Source of the DNA: Embleya sp045207785 | Lineage (GTDB): Bacteria; Actinomycetota; Actinomycetes; Streptomycetales; Streptomycetaceae | DNA length: 64,000 bases | Direction: 5' to 3' | Assembly (NCBI RefSeq): GCF_045207785.1 | Contig: NZ_CP108776.1 | Location: forward strand, 5,704,001 to 5,768,000 | Part shown: piece by piece, positions 26,752 to 35,240 of the stretch | How positions within the stretch are numbered: the first letter of the stretch is position 1 | How the letters are laid out: every line of letters begins with the position of its first letter | Translations under genes and position numbers: made by a program | Notes under the pieces: generated by a model | Databases searched by the model: none | Seen by the model: the letters and a program-made list of their open reading frames with translations, nothing else | Told to the model about the DNA's origin: nothing

Positions 26752-28713
26752 ATGGTGGTCGATGCCGGCACGACCGGGTTTCGGCAGATCGTCTACCGGC
26801 GCCAGGACGACAGTCTGCTCGGCGGGCGCGGCCTGGGACCGATCGCGACCTCCGTGACCCGGGACGAACTGCTGCGCTGGCACGACGAGGTGCGCGAGCA
26901 CGTGGCGATCGACGCGGACGACCGCGGCGCGCCGGTGACCAGCGTCGCGCTCGTGCACACCGGCCGCGGCGCCGCGGTGATCCGGCGCGAGTACGTGGTC
27001 GACGGCAACAACGCGCGCGTCCTGCTCGATCCCGGGCGCGACCTCGGCCCGCACGCGGCCCTGGTGCTGACCCAGGACGCGGTGTGGGCGGGGGAGCCGG
27101 CCCTGGAGGACATCCCGCGCGGCTACGGCCTGGCGCCGCTCGCCCCGGACTTCGTCGCCCACGCGCTGGACGGGCACGCCGAACGGCTGCGCGGGCGGGC
27201 CCGCGACCAGGCGTACCTGCTCGAGGTCGCGGTCGCGGCCGTGCTGCGGCACCCGGGCCGGTTCTTCTCGTTCCGGCAGGCGGACGTCGGGATCGATCCG
27301 GTGCCGATGTTGTGGGGCCTGTCCGACCTGTTGCTGTGGCTGGTGCCGGTCTCGTTCACGTTCTCCACGTTCGAGACGCTCGACCACTCCGGCAAACCGA
27401 GGTTCGTCGTGCTGCCGCGTCGGCCGCGCGAGGCACAGCCGTGGGCGGGCCGCTACCGGCTGGCGGTGCCGGAGGAGCCCAAGGCCGGCTCGGACGTGCA
27501 CGGGCACGCGGCGGCGCTGCTGGTCAGCCGGTACACGGATACCGACTGGCCGGGCATCCACCGGCTCCTGGAGGGCATGCGCGACCTGCGCCGGTTCCCG
27601 CACGAGCGGGCCGAGGAGCGGTCGCGGGAGATCTGCGCGCGGCTGGGCAAGCCGACGTCCGCGTCGCGGGTACCGGTTGCGAAGGTCGTCGAGCGCGAGC
27701 CGGAGCGCGCCCGCGAGCCGGAGCGCACCCGCGAGCCGGAGCGCGCCCGCGAGCCCGAGCCGGAGCTGGTCGCGGCGGTGGCGCCGGTGCGGGTGGAGCG
27801 GGAGCCGCGCGTGGTCACGGTGTCGGCGGCCGAGGAGGAGCCGGCGTTCCCGTACACGGCGGAATCGGCGCGGCCGAAGCCGGAACCGCGGCCCGAGCCG
27901 CGGCCCGAGCCCGAGGACGTGACGTGGTACGCCGACGACGGCGCGGTGTTCGAGGAGATCGAGGACGCGTTCGCCGGGCCGTGGCCGGGCTTCGAGGAGG
28001 AGCGCGGCGAGTTGCCGATACCGGCACTGCCGCTTCCGGACGAGCCGGAGGACGACGACCTCGACGCCGACTTCGACGCGTCGGCGCCGGAGAGTCCGCC
28101 GACCCCGGGCGCGCTGCCCACGAGTGCCGGGAACGCGCCGTGGAGCATGTGGGCGGGCTACGGGATCCCGGACACCGAGGTCGACAAGATCCGGCGGGCC
28201 GTCAAACGCCTCCCGGAGAAGCCGACCCTGCGCGAACGCGCGTTGGGTGGCGGGGCGGCGAAGACCGCGGTGGCCGGCATCGACAACATCGTCACGCTCG
28301 CGGTCGCGTTGCGGTTGGCCGACCTGCGGGTGCTTCCGGTCCTCGCGGACCGGTTGACCACGCGGCTGGAGCAGCGGCGCCGTCAGCTCGCCCCGGAGGC
28401 ATGGAACCCGGACGACCTGGTCGCGATGCGCGAAACGCTTCTGGACGCCGAGCAGTTCGGCGATCGCCTCGAGGCATCCGGCGCGGGCGAGAAGCGCACC
28501 CGCAAACTCCTCGAACAACTCCTCGTTGTCGTTCTGGCGCCCAAGACCGACACCAAGGGCGTCCTCCGCCAAATCGCGATCTGCGTTCTCTCCGACCGCC
28601 GAGACCGTTCCCCGAACCCCCTGATCGAGGAGATCCTCCTCAACTCCCAATGGTCCGAAGACTTCCGCACCGAACTCGGCCGCCGCTGGTCCGAACAAAA
28701 CCCCCCACGCTGA
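26752..28713 (+). CDS. GAP1-type paralogue 3
   Basis: A 653-residue protein. ATG 26752 is preferred because GGGAGGGA lies 6 nt before it. ATG 26716 in the same frame overlaps the previous stop and would give 12 more residues. Residues 1-310 follow the paralogue pattern (FRQIVYRRQDDSLLGGRG, PIATSVTRDELLRWH, FTFSTFETLD, RFVVLPRRP). Residues 320-480 form an acidic/Pro linker with EPERARE and RPEPRPEP repeats. The C-terminal 175 residues are an alpha-helical domain (DKIRRAVKRLPEKPTLRERA to LLEQLLVVVLAPKTDTKG). It has no P-loop. It closes the seven-gene block, and a 36-bp tandem repeat starts inside its TGA stop. It probably acts as an adaptor for the GTPase-bearing paralogue. Confidence 0.8.
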   Translation: MVVDAGTTGFRQIVYRRQDDSLLGGRGLGPIATSVTRDELLRWHDEVREHVAIDADDRGAPVTSVALVHTGRGAAVIRREYVVDGNNARVLLDPGRDLGPHAALVLTQDAVWAGEPALEDIPRGYGLAPLAPDFVAHALDGHAERLRGRARDQAYLLEVAVAAVLRHPGRFFSFRQADVGIDPVPMLWGLSDLLLWLVPVSFTFSTFETLDHSGKPRFVVLPRRPREAQPWAGRYRLAVPEEPKAGSDVHGHAAALLVSRYTDTDWPGIHRLLEGMRDLRRFPHERAEERSREICARLGKPTSASRVPVAKVVEREPERAREPERTREPERAREPEPELVAAVAPVRVEREPRVVTVSAAEEEPAFPYTAESARPKPEPRPEPRPEPEDVTWYADDGAVFEEIEDAFAGPWPGFEEERGELPIPALPLPDEPEDDDLDADFDASAPESPPTPGALPTSAGNAPWSMWAGYGIPDTEVDKIRRAVKRLPEKPTLRERALGGGAAKTAVAGIDNIVTLAVALRLADLRVLPVLADRLTTRLEQRRRQLAPEAWNPDDLVAMRETLLDAEQFGDRLEASGAGEKRTRKLLEQLLVVVLAPKTDTKGVLRQIAICVLSDRRDRSPNPLIEEILLNSQWSEDFRTELGRRWSEQNPPR

Positions 28714-28890
28714 GCGCCGTGCGGCACCTGGGTTGGCCTCAAGCGCATAGCGCCGTGCGGCACCTGGGTTGGCCTCAAACGCATAGCGCCGTGCGGCACC
28801 TGGGTTGGCCTCAAACGCATAGCGCCGTGCGGCACCTGGGTTGGCCTCAAACGCATAGCGCCGTGCGGCACCTGGGTTGGCCTCAAACGC
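28713..28890 (+). repeat. 36-bp tandem repeat, about 4.9 copies
   Basis: The unit starts AGCGCCGTGCGGCACCTGGG and ends TTGGCCTCAAACGCAT. Copies start at 28713, 28749, 28785, 28821 and 28857, and the first has one change. The last copy runs directly into the dispersed 22-bp element at 28879. Copies are contiguous with no spacers, so this is not a CRISPR array. The first base is the A of the TGA stop of the third GAP1 gene. The tail of each unit (GGCCTCAAACGC) is the head of the dispersed element, which suggests the unit arose from it. Confidence 0.95.
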
Positions 28891-29083
28891 CGGCCGGGCT
28901 GATCGACCCGGCCTTCGGCCGAGGTGGCCTCAAGCGCCGGCCGGGCTGATTCGGCCTCAAGCCTATTCACAGCCCGTCCGGCGTTTGAGGACAGCGGGCC
29001 GCAGGCCGGTCCGGGAGGAGGCGGGGCTTTCAAGCCGGTTCGGCGATTGAGGACGCCCGAGCCCGGCCGGCGATTGAGGCCGC
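28879..29083. repeat. dispersed repeats in both orientations, possible bidirectional terminator
   Basis: Forward copies GGCCTCAARCGCCGGCCGGG lie at 28879-28900 and 28926-28947, with a fragment at about 28953. Inverted copies (AGCCCGTCCGGCGTTTGAGG and variants) lie at about 28971-28990, 29032-29053 and 29062-29083. Forward and inverted copies can pair into long GC-rich hairpins between two convergent genes (stops at 28713 and 29088), so a bidirectional terminator role is likely. The element is shared with 6415-6585. Confidence 0.75.
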
Positions 29084-29087
29084 CCCG

Positions 29088-30173
29088 TCAGCGTTGGACC
29101 GTCCAGCCGCCGGTTCGCAGGGCCACCGTGAGGGCCTCGGCGCGCGTCGGATCCACCTGCAATTCGACCAACCCGGCCGGGCGGCCCTGAGCATGGTCGA
29201 TGCGGATGTCCTCGATGTTGACCTCCGCCCGCCCCACGTCCGCGAACAAGCGCGCCAACTCCCCCGGCTTGTCCCCCACGACCACCGGCACCGCCTCATA
29301 CCGCGCCGCCGGCTGCCCATGCTTGCCCGGAATCCGCGCGTGCCCGGCATTGCCACGCCGCAGCACCCCCTCGATCCCACGCGCGCCCACGTCCCGCTTG
29401 GCCTCGTCGTCCGCGGCCAGCGACCGCAGCGAGCCGACGACCGTGTCCAGGTCCGCCGCGAGGCCGGCGAGCACGTCCGCGACCGCGTTCGCGTTGGCGC
29501 CGAGGATGTCGATCCACAGCTGCGGGTCCGACCCCGCGATCCGGGTCACGTCCCGCACGCCCTGGCCCGCGAGCCGGGTGTCGGTGTCCCGCGCGTACTC
29601 CAGCCGCGCGGCCATCAGCGCCGACACCAGGTGCGGCGCGTGCGACACCAGCGCCACCGCGTGATCGTGGTCGCGCGGCGCCATCACCACCGGCACCGCG
29701 CGGCACAGCGACACCATCTCCAGGGCCCGGTTCAGCGTCTCGGTGTCGGTGTTGCGCGACGGCGTGAGCACCCACGGCCGACCCTCGAACAGGTCGGCCC
29801 GCCCCGCGAGCGGCCCGGAGCGCTCGCGCCCGGCGAGCGGATGGCCGCCGATGTACCGCGAGACGTCGCACCCGAGCGCCTCGATCTCGTGCAGCGGCTG
29901 CTCCTTGACGCTCGCGACGTCGGTGTAGCTCAGTGCGAGGTTCTCCGCCTGCACCACCTTGAGCGTCTCGCCGATCCGACCCGGCGGGACCGCGAGCACC
30001 GCCAACTCCACCGGCTCCGGCGGCACCGCGTCGAGCCCGGCGCCCATGGCCGCGGCCGTCTGTACCGCGGTGCTGTCGTGGTCCCGGAGATACACCGTGA
30101 CCCCACGCGAGGTCAGCGCGAGCGCGACGGATGTACCGATCAGTCCGGTGCCGACCACGGCGGCGGTACGCAT
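29088..30173 (-). CDS. tyrA: prephenate dehydrogenase with C-terminal ACT domain
   Basis: This enzyme oxidatively decarboxylates prephenate to 4-hydroxyphenylpyruvate with NAD in tyrosine synthesis. It has 361 residues. The N-terminal Rossmann motif reads AVVGTGLIGTSVALALTSRG. The active-site region YIGGHPLAGRERSGPL and the later VALVSHAPHLVSALMA are family hallmarks. The C-terminal ACT domain (VPVVVGDKPGELARLFADVG, NIEDIRIDHA) should bind tyrosine as feedback inhibitor. The ATG is 77 nt from the forward-running cmk upstream ORF, so the two are divergent. The 3' end faces repeats that probably terminate both it and the GAP1 block. Confidence 0.95.
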   Translation of the reverse strand: MRTAAVVGTGLIGTSVALALTSRGVTVYLRDHDSTAVQTAAAMGAGLDAVPPEPVELAVLAVPPGRIGETLKVVQAENLALSYTDVASVKEQPLHEIEALGCDVSRYIGGHPLAGRERSGPLAGRADLFEGRPWVLTPSRNTDTETLNRALEMVSLCRAVPVVMAPRDHDHAVALVSHAPHLVSALMAARLEYARDTDTRLAGQGVRDVTRIAGSDPQLWIDILGANANAVADVLAGLAADLDTVVGSLRSLAADDEAKRDVGARGIEGVLRRGNAGHARIPGKHGQPAARYEAVPVVVGDKPGELARLFADVGRAEVNIEDIRIDHAQGRPAGLVELQVDPTRAEALTVALRTGGWTVQR

Positions 30174-30360
30174 GACGGGAACTCCAGGGGGCGGGTGACG
30201 GGATAATGGGGTAACCGATGAAGGCTATCCGTGACGGTACCCTCGGGCGGTGTCCTATCGCCTTTCGGTATCCGCCCCGCCGCCGCCCGGCTCGGCGATA
30301 CCTTCGGCAACACCCATGCCGGCAACACCCGTGCCGGCAACAATCGAAAGGTCCGCGACC

Positions 30361-31047
30361 GTGGAAGCCCGTACGCCGCTCGCGACAGCCGTGGTCGCCA
30401 TCGACGGCCCGTCAGGGTCCGGCAAGTCCAGCGTCTCCCGTGCGGTCGCCGCCCGGCTCGGACTGCGTTACCTCGACACGGGCGCGATGTACCGGGCGAT
30501 GACCTGGTGGATGCTGGCCAACGGCGTCGACGTGCACGACCCGGTCGCCGTGGCCGCCGCCGCCGACAAGCCGCAGATCCTCTCCGGGACCGCCCCCGAA
30601 GCGCCCACCATCACGGTGGACGGCCAGGACGCGGCCGGCCCGATCCGCACCGACGCGGTGACCAAGGCGGTCAGCCCGGTCAGCGCCGTCCCCGAGGTGC
30701 GCACGCGCCTGGTCGACCTCCAGCGCGCGGTGATCGGCGAGGGCGGGATCGTCGTCGAGGGCCGCGACATCGCGAGCGTGGTCGCGCCCGACGCGCCGCT
30801 CAAGGTGTACCTGACCGCGTCCGAGGCGGCCCGCGCGGCCCGCCGCAACGCCGAGCTGGCCGGCGCCCAGGCCATGAGCGTCGAGGACACCCGCGCCGAC
30901 CTCGCGCGCCGCGACGCGCTCGACTCGGGCCGGGCGGTCGCGCCCGCCGGGATGGCCCCGGGCGCGATCCTGGTGGACACCACCGAGCTGAACCGCGAGC
31001 AGGTCGTCGACCACCTGCTGGCCCTGGTCGCGGAACACGTGCGGTGA
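30361..31047 (+). CDS. cmk: cytidylate kinase
   Basis: This enzyme phosphorylates CMP and dCMP to the diphosphates using ATP. The P-loop AIDGPSGSGKSSVSRAVAAR comes at residue 14 when the start is GTG 30361, and YLDTGAMYRAMTWWML follows. The VEGRDIASVVAPDAPLKVYL block is characteristic of the family. At 228 residues it has the usual length. The frame is open upstream to GTG 30250, adding 37 Pro/Ala-rich residues, and a GAAAGG near 30344 supports the shorter start only moderately. The stop overlaps the acyltransferase start (GTGA), forming the cmk-plsC-der operon order common in actinobacteria. Confidence 0.95.
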   Translation: MEARTPLATAVVAIDGPSGSGKSSVSRAVAARLGLRYLDTGAMYRAMTWWMLANGVDVHDPVAVAAAADKPQILSGTAPEAPTITVDGQDAAGPIRTDAVTKAVSPVSAVPEVRTRLVDLQRAVIGEGGIVVEGRDIASVVAPDAPLKVYLTASEAARAARRNAELAGAQAMSVEDTRADLARRDALDSGRAVAPAGMAPGAILVDTTELNREQVVDHLLALVAEHVR

Positions 31048-31709
31048 CGGCGGCCGTCGGGACCACCTCGAAGCCCCCGCTGGCCGGGGCCGCGCACTTC
31101 ATCGGCGAACCGCTGCTCCGCAGCTTCTGGCGGATCCGCGCGCTCGGCTCGTGGCACGTGCCGATGGCCGGCTCGGTGATCCTGGCCGGCAACCACGCCA
31201 ACTTCGTCGACGGGCCGATGCTGTTCGCCTTCGCGCCGCGGCCCACCCAGGTGCTGGTCAAGCGCGAGATGTTCGCCGGCGCGCTCGGTCCGATACTGCG
31301 CGGGATCGGCCACATCCCGGTCCAGCGCGGGGTCGCCGACCGCAAGATGATCACCGATTCGCTCGCCGTTCTGGCAGGCGGCGGCGCGCTCGGGGTGTTC
31401 CCGGAGGGCACGCGGGGACAGGCCGACTTCTCGGCAGTGCACAATGGACTTGCATATCTGGCATTGCGCTCCGGGGCACCCATCGTCCCCGTGGCCTGCC
31501 TCGGCACCGGTGCGCGGGGATCCTCGATCGGTGCATTGCCGGGTCTGCGCTCCCGGATCGACGTGGTCTACGGCAAGCCGTTCCAGGCGGTCGAGAACGC
31601 CGACCGCCGGGCCACCCGCAAGGCCGTCCAGGCCGCGTCGGACCGCATCGTCGAACGGCTCACCGCGCACCTGCGCGAGGCCGAGCGGATGACCGGCCGC
31701 GCCGGCTGA
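31044..31709 (+). CDS. plsC: 1-acylglycerol-3-phosphate acyltransferase family protein
   Basis: Membrane-associated acyltransferase predicted to acylate lysophosphatidic acid in phospholipid synthesis. It has 221 residues from GTG 31044, overlapping the cmk stop by 4 nt. Motif I is NHANFVDGPML (the HxxxxD catalytic pair), the glycerophosphate-binding block is FPEGTRGQADFS, and PIVPVACLGTG is the late motif. No full membrane helix is seen. The substrate could be another lysolipid. It is followed by der after 43 nt. Confidence 0.88.
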   Translation: MTAAVGTTSKPPLAGAAHFIGEPLLRSFWRIRALGSWHVPMAGSVILAGNHANFVDGPMLFAFAPRPTQVLVKREMFAGALGPILRGIGHIPVQRGVADRKMITDSLAVLAGGGALGVFPEGTRGQADFSAVHNGLAYLALRSGAPIVPVACLGTGARGSSIGALPGLRSRIDVVYGKPFQAVENADRRATRKAVQAASDRIVERLTAHLREAERMTGRAG

Positions 31710-31752
31710 CCGATTTTTGACCCGTACAGCTACCCGAACGAGGAACACCCCC

Positions 31753-33222
31753 ATGGAGCAGCACGCCGACGCCACCACCGAGGGCGCCTTCGACCCGGAG
31801 GCGTGGGAGGCGGGCTACGACCCCGAAGAGTGGGTGGACCTCGACGGGGACGCCCCCAACCGCTCCGACGGCGACGGGGAGTCCGGCGGCCCGCTGCCGG
31901 TCCTGGCCGTCGTGGGGCGGCCCAACGTGGGCAAGTCCACGCTGGTCAACCGCATCATCGGGCGCCGCGAGGCGGTCGTGGAGGACACCCCCGGGGTGAC
32001 CCGCGACCGCGTGCACTACGAGGCCAACTGGAACGGCCGACGGTTCACCGTCGTCGACACCGGCGGCTGGGAGCGCGACGTCGTCGGGATCGACCTGTCG
32101 GTCGCGGTCCAGGCGGAGTACGCGATCGAACAGGCCGACGCGGTCATGTTCGTGGTCGACGCGATCGTCGGCCCGACGGACAGCGACGAGGCCGTGGTCC
32201 GGGTGCTGCGCAAGGCCGGCAAGCCGGTCGTGCTCGCCGCCAACAAGGTCGACAACATGGCCCAGGAGGCCGACGCGGCCGCGCTGTGGTCGCTCGGCCT
32301 GGGCCAGCCCTGGCCGGTCTCGGCCGTGCACGGCCGCGGCAGCGGCGACCTGCTCGACGCCGCGCTGGCGATTCTCCCCGAGGCCCCCGCGCAGCGCTTC
32401 GGCCTGCAGGAGGGCGGCCCGCGCCGGGTCGCGCTGCTCGGCCGCCCGAACGTGGGCAAGTCCAGCATGCTGAACAAGGTCGCCAACGAGGACCGCGTCG
32501 TCGTCGACAAGGTCGCCGGCACCACGCGCGACCCGGTCGACGAGCTGATCCAGCTCGGCGGCAAGACCTGGAAGTTCATCGACACCGCGGGCATCCGCCG
32601 CCGTGTGCACCTGACCCAGGGCGCCGACTTCTACGCGTCGCTGCGCACCACCTCGGCGCTGGAGAAGGCCGAGGTCGGGGTCATCCTGATCGACGCCAGT
32701 GAGCGGCTCACCGAGCAGGACACGCGGATCATCACGCTCGCGGTCGAGGCCGGCCGCGCGATCGTGATCGCGTACAACAAGTGGGACCTCATGGACGAGG
32801 AGCGCCGCTACTACCTCGAACGCGAGATCGAGCAGGACCTCGTGCAGGTCACCTGGGCACCGCGGGTGAACGTCTCGGCGCTCACCGGCCGGCACATGGA
32901 GAAGCTCGTCCCGGCGATCGAGACCGCGCTGGCGAGCTGGGAGAAGCGGATCCCCACGGGTCAGCTGAACGCGTTCCTGGGTCAGCTGGTGGCCGCCCAC
33001 CCGCACCCGGTCCGCGGTGGCAAGCAGCCGCGCATCATGTTCGCGACCCAGGCCGGCACCAAGCCGCCGCGCTTCGTGCTGTTCACCAGCGGCTTCCTGG
33101 AGGCCGGCTACCGCCGCTTCATCGAGCGCCGGCTGCGCGAGGAGTTCGGCTTCCCGGGCACGCCGATCGAGATCCGGATGAAGGTCAGGGAGAAGCGCGG
33201 CCGCAACAAGCCGACCCGCTGA
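31753..33222 (+). CDS. der: ribosome biogenesis GTPase Der (EngA)
   Basis: Tandem-GTPase factor needed for 50S ribosome assembly. It has 489 residues from ATG 31753 (GAGGAA 8 nt upstream); an in-frame start at 31717 is less likely. An acidic lead of about 50 residues precedes G domain 1 (GRPNVGKSTLVNRIIG, VVDTGGWE, ANKVDN). G domain 2 follows (GRPNVGKSSMLNKVAN, FIDTAGIRRR, YNKWDL). The C-terminal KH-like domain ends with RNKPTR. Both nucleotide sites look intact. A strong hairpin 32 nt after the stop terminates the operon. Confidence 0.97.
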   Translation: MEQHADATTEGAFDPEAWEAGYDPEEWVDLDGDAPNRSDGDGESGGPLPVLAVVGRPNVGKSTLVNRIIGRREAVVEDTPGVTRDRVHYEANWNGRRFTVVDTGGWERDVVGIDLSVAVQAEYAIEQADAVMFVVDAIVGPTDSDEAVVRVLRKAGKPVVLAANKVDNMAQEADAAALWSLGLGQPWPVSAVHGRGSGDLLDAALAILPEAPAQRFGLQEGGPRRVALLGRPNVGKSSMLNKVANEDRVVVDKVAGTTRDPVDELIQLGGKTWKFIDTAGIRRRVHLTQGADFYASLRTTSALEKAEVGVILIDASERLTEQDTRIITLAVEAGRAIVIAYNKWDLMDEERRYYLEREIEQDLVQVTWAPRVNVSALTGRHMEKLVPAIETALASWEKRIPTGQLNAFLGQLVAAHPHPVRGGKQPRIMFATQAGTKPPRFVLFTSGFLEAGYRRFIERRLREEFGFPGTPIEIRMKVREKRGRNKPTR

Positions 33223-33253
33223 CCCGACCGCACCACGCACGACCGCACCACGA

Positions 33254-33288
33254 CGAGGGCCCGGACGCACCACGCGTCCGGGCCCTCG
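33254..33288. terminator. bidirectional hairpin terminator after der
   Basis: A 15-bp perfect stem (33254-33268 and 33274-33288) closes a 5-nt loop ACCAC. It lies between der and the convergent hypothetical gene ending at 33313. There is no T-run on either side. Confidence 0.85.
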
Positions 33289-33312
33289 GGCATGGCCGTC
33301 CCACCTCCCGCG

Positions 33313-33687
33313 CTACAACGGAAGGTGGCCCTGCGGCGGGACGCGCGGGGGCTGGGCGGGGACCAGGGAGGTGCCGCGGTGGCGCCCGTAGGCGGTGTAG
33401 CCGCCAAGGTCGCCGGTGGCCTGGACCGGCAGGGTCAGGCTCGGGTACGGGAGGTCCTGCGCGTACGTGTTGGTGATCGCCGGAGGCGCGCCGTACGAGG
33501 GGCGGCTCGCCGCGTAGTCCTCGTTCGAGCGCTCGTGCGGAATGGCGCGGAACATCCGCCGCCACTCGCTCTCCAGCGAGTTGTAGATCGGGGTCAGTAG
33601 GTCGTGGGTCGGCGCCGCGGGGACATCCACGGCGACGACGGGGTGGCCGAGGGCCCGGCTGCTGATGGAGTCATCGAAGCTGAACAC
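33313..33687 (-). CDS. hypothetical 124-residue protein
   Basis: I do not recognise this protein. The reading frame has a sensible composition, and the first half looks globular (ALGHPVVAVDVPAAPTHDLL, LESEWRRMFRAIPHERSNED). The C-terminal third is Pro/Tyr rich with PSLTLPVQATGDLGGYTAYG. It has no signal peptide or membrane helix. It faces der across a bidirectional terminator and lies 147 nt downstream of the bioA stop on the same strand, so it could have its own promoter in that gap. Confidence 0.6.
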   Translation of the reverse strand: MFSFDDSISSRALGHPVVAVDVPAAPTHDLLTPIYNSLESEWRRMFRAIPHERSNEDYAASRPSYGAPPAITNTYAQDLPYPSLTLPVQATGDLGGYTAYGRHRGTSLVPAQPPRVPPQGHLPL

Positions 33688-33834
33688 ACCAAGCCCAACG
33701 AACGTGACGCGCAGGCGTTGCGGTCTCGACCCCGAACCGTCACCAAAGCCACACGCGACGCGAGCGCGTCGATGGGTGTCCGGGCCCGCCCGGGCCCTGT
33801 CCGGGGGACCTCGGCCGGTCCGACGACCACCTCG

Positions 33835-35136
33835 CTACGCGAGCCCGCGGACCACGTCCACCATCGCGCCGGTCACGGTCGCCAGATCGTCCGGGCCCAT
33901 CACGTACGGCGGCATCGTGTAGACGAGCCGCCCGAACGGCCGGATCCACACGCCCCGTTCGACGAACGCGGGCTGGACGACCGTCATGTCCACCGGCTCG
34001 GCCAGCTCGATCACGCCGATCGCGCCCAGGACCCGGACGTCGGTCACGGCCGGCAGGTCGCGGGCCGGGGCCAGGCCCTCGCGCAGGCCCGCCGACAGGG
34101 TTCCGACGGTTTCCCGCCACGGCCCGGACAGCAGCAGGTCCACGCTCGCGCCCGCGATGGCCGCCGCGAGCGGATTGGCCATGAAGGTCGGGCCGTGCAT
34201 GAACGCGCCGCCCTCGCCGCGCGAGATGACCTCGGCCACCTCGTCCGTGCACAGCGTCGCGGCCATCGTCAGATAGCCGCCGGTCAGCGCCTTGCCCAGG
34301 CACATGATGTCCGGCGCGATCCCGGCGTGGTCGCACGCGAACAGCTCGCCGGTCCGCCCGAAGCCGGTGGCGATCTCGTCCGCGATCAGCAGCACGCCGT
34401 GCAGGTCGCACAGTTCGCGCACGCGGCGCAGGTAGGCGGGGGAGTGGAAGCGCATGCCGCCCGCGCCCTGCACGATCGGCTCCAGGACCACCGCCGCCAC
34501 GGTCGAGCCGTGCCGGTCGAGCAGGTCCTCGATCGCGGCGGTGTCCTCGGCGCGCGGGTCGGTGTCGAAGCCCGCCGGCGGAATCGGCGCGAACAGGTGC
34601 GCCGGCAGCACGCCGGAGAACAGGTGGTGCATCCCGCCGACCGGGTCGCACACCGCCATCGCGCCGAAGGTGTCGCCGTGATAGCCGCCGCGCACGGTCA
34701 ACAGCCGGGTGCGCTCGGGCCGGCCGCGACCGCGCTGGTATTGGAGCGCCATCTTGAGCGCGACCTCGACCGCGACCGAGCCGGAGTCGGCGAAGAAGAC
34801 CTTGTTCAACGGCTCGGGAGTGATCTCGACCAGGCGCCGCGCGAGCCGCACGGCCGGCGGGTGGGTGAGCCCGCCGAACATCACGTGCGCCATCGCGTCC
34901 ACCTGGGCGTGCGCGGCCGCGTTCAGGACGGGGTGGTTGTACCCGTGGATCGCCGCCCACCACGACGACATCCCGTCGACGAGCTCGCGCCCGTCGGCGA
35001 GCCGGAGCCGGACACCCTCGGCGCCCACCACGGGAAACAGCGGCGAGCTGCCGTCCGTACTCGCGTACGGGTGCCAGATGTGCCGCCGGTCGTAGGAAAC
35101 CAGTTCGTCGCCGTAGGCCGCGTCGTAGTGCTCCAT
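33835..35136 (-). CDS. bioA: adenosylmethionine-8-amino-7-oxononanoate aminotransferase
   Basis: This PLP enzyme of biotin synthesis moves an amino group from S-adenosylmethionine to 8-amino-7-oxononanoate. It has 433 residues, starting HYDAAYGDELVSYDRRHIWH with the family motif WHPYAS. SSWWAAIHGYNHPVLN shapes the substrate site, RGGYHGDTFGAMAVCDPVGG is present, and CLGKALTGGYLTM carries the PLP lysine. No other biotin genes are in the window. The next gene upstream on the same strand begins about 100 nt away. Confidence 0.94.
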   Translation of the reverse strand: MEHYDAAYGDELVSYDRRHIWHPYASTDGSSPLFPVVGAEGVRLRLADGRELVDGMSSWWAAIHGYNHPVLNAAAHAQVDAMAHVMFGGLTHPPAVRLARRLVEITPEPLNKVFFADSGSVAVEVALKMALQYQRGRGRPERTRLLTVRGGYHGDTFGAMAVCDPVGGMHHLFSGVLPAHLFAPIPPAGFDTDPRAEDTAAIEDLLDRHGSTVAAVVLEPIVQGAGGMRFHSPAYLRRVRELCDLHGVLLIADEIATGFGRTGELFACDHAGIAPDIMCLGKALTGGYLTMAATLCTDEVAEVISRGEGGAFMHGPTFMANPLAAAIAGASVDLLLSGPWRETVGTLSAGLREGLAPARDLPAVTDVRVLGAIGVIELAEPVDMTVVQPAFVERGVWIRPFGRLVYTMPPYVMGPDDLATVTGAMVDVVRGLA

Positions 35137-35240
35137 AGGCCCGGCACGCTATCGGAACTCGGGAGGCGGCCCGGAATCGGCCGCCTCCCGATCACGCGCG
35201 GGGCGACGACCGTCGGGTCCTCGCCCAAGGTGATGGCTCG

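Noticed and set aside
25624..28713. A 1029-aa reading of the third GAP1 gene starting at 25624
   Set aside because: The first 375 residues are the second GAP1 gene read in the wrong frame. The real start has a strong ribosome binding site at 26739-26746.
28713..28890. CRISPR array
   Set aside because: 36-bp repeats are in the right size range but follow each other without spacers, and no cas genes are present.
27084..28949. 621-aa frame containing AVRHLGWPQTHS repeats
   Set aside because: The 12-residue repeats come from the 36-bp non-coding tandem repeat. The remainder is antiphase to the third GAP1 gene.
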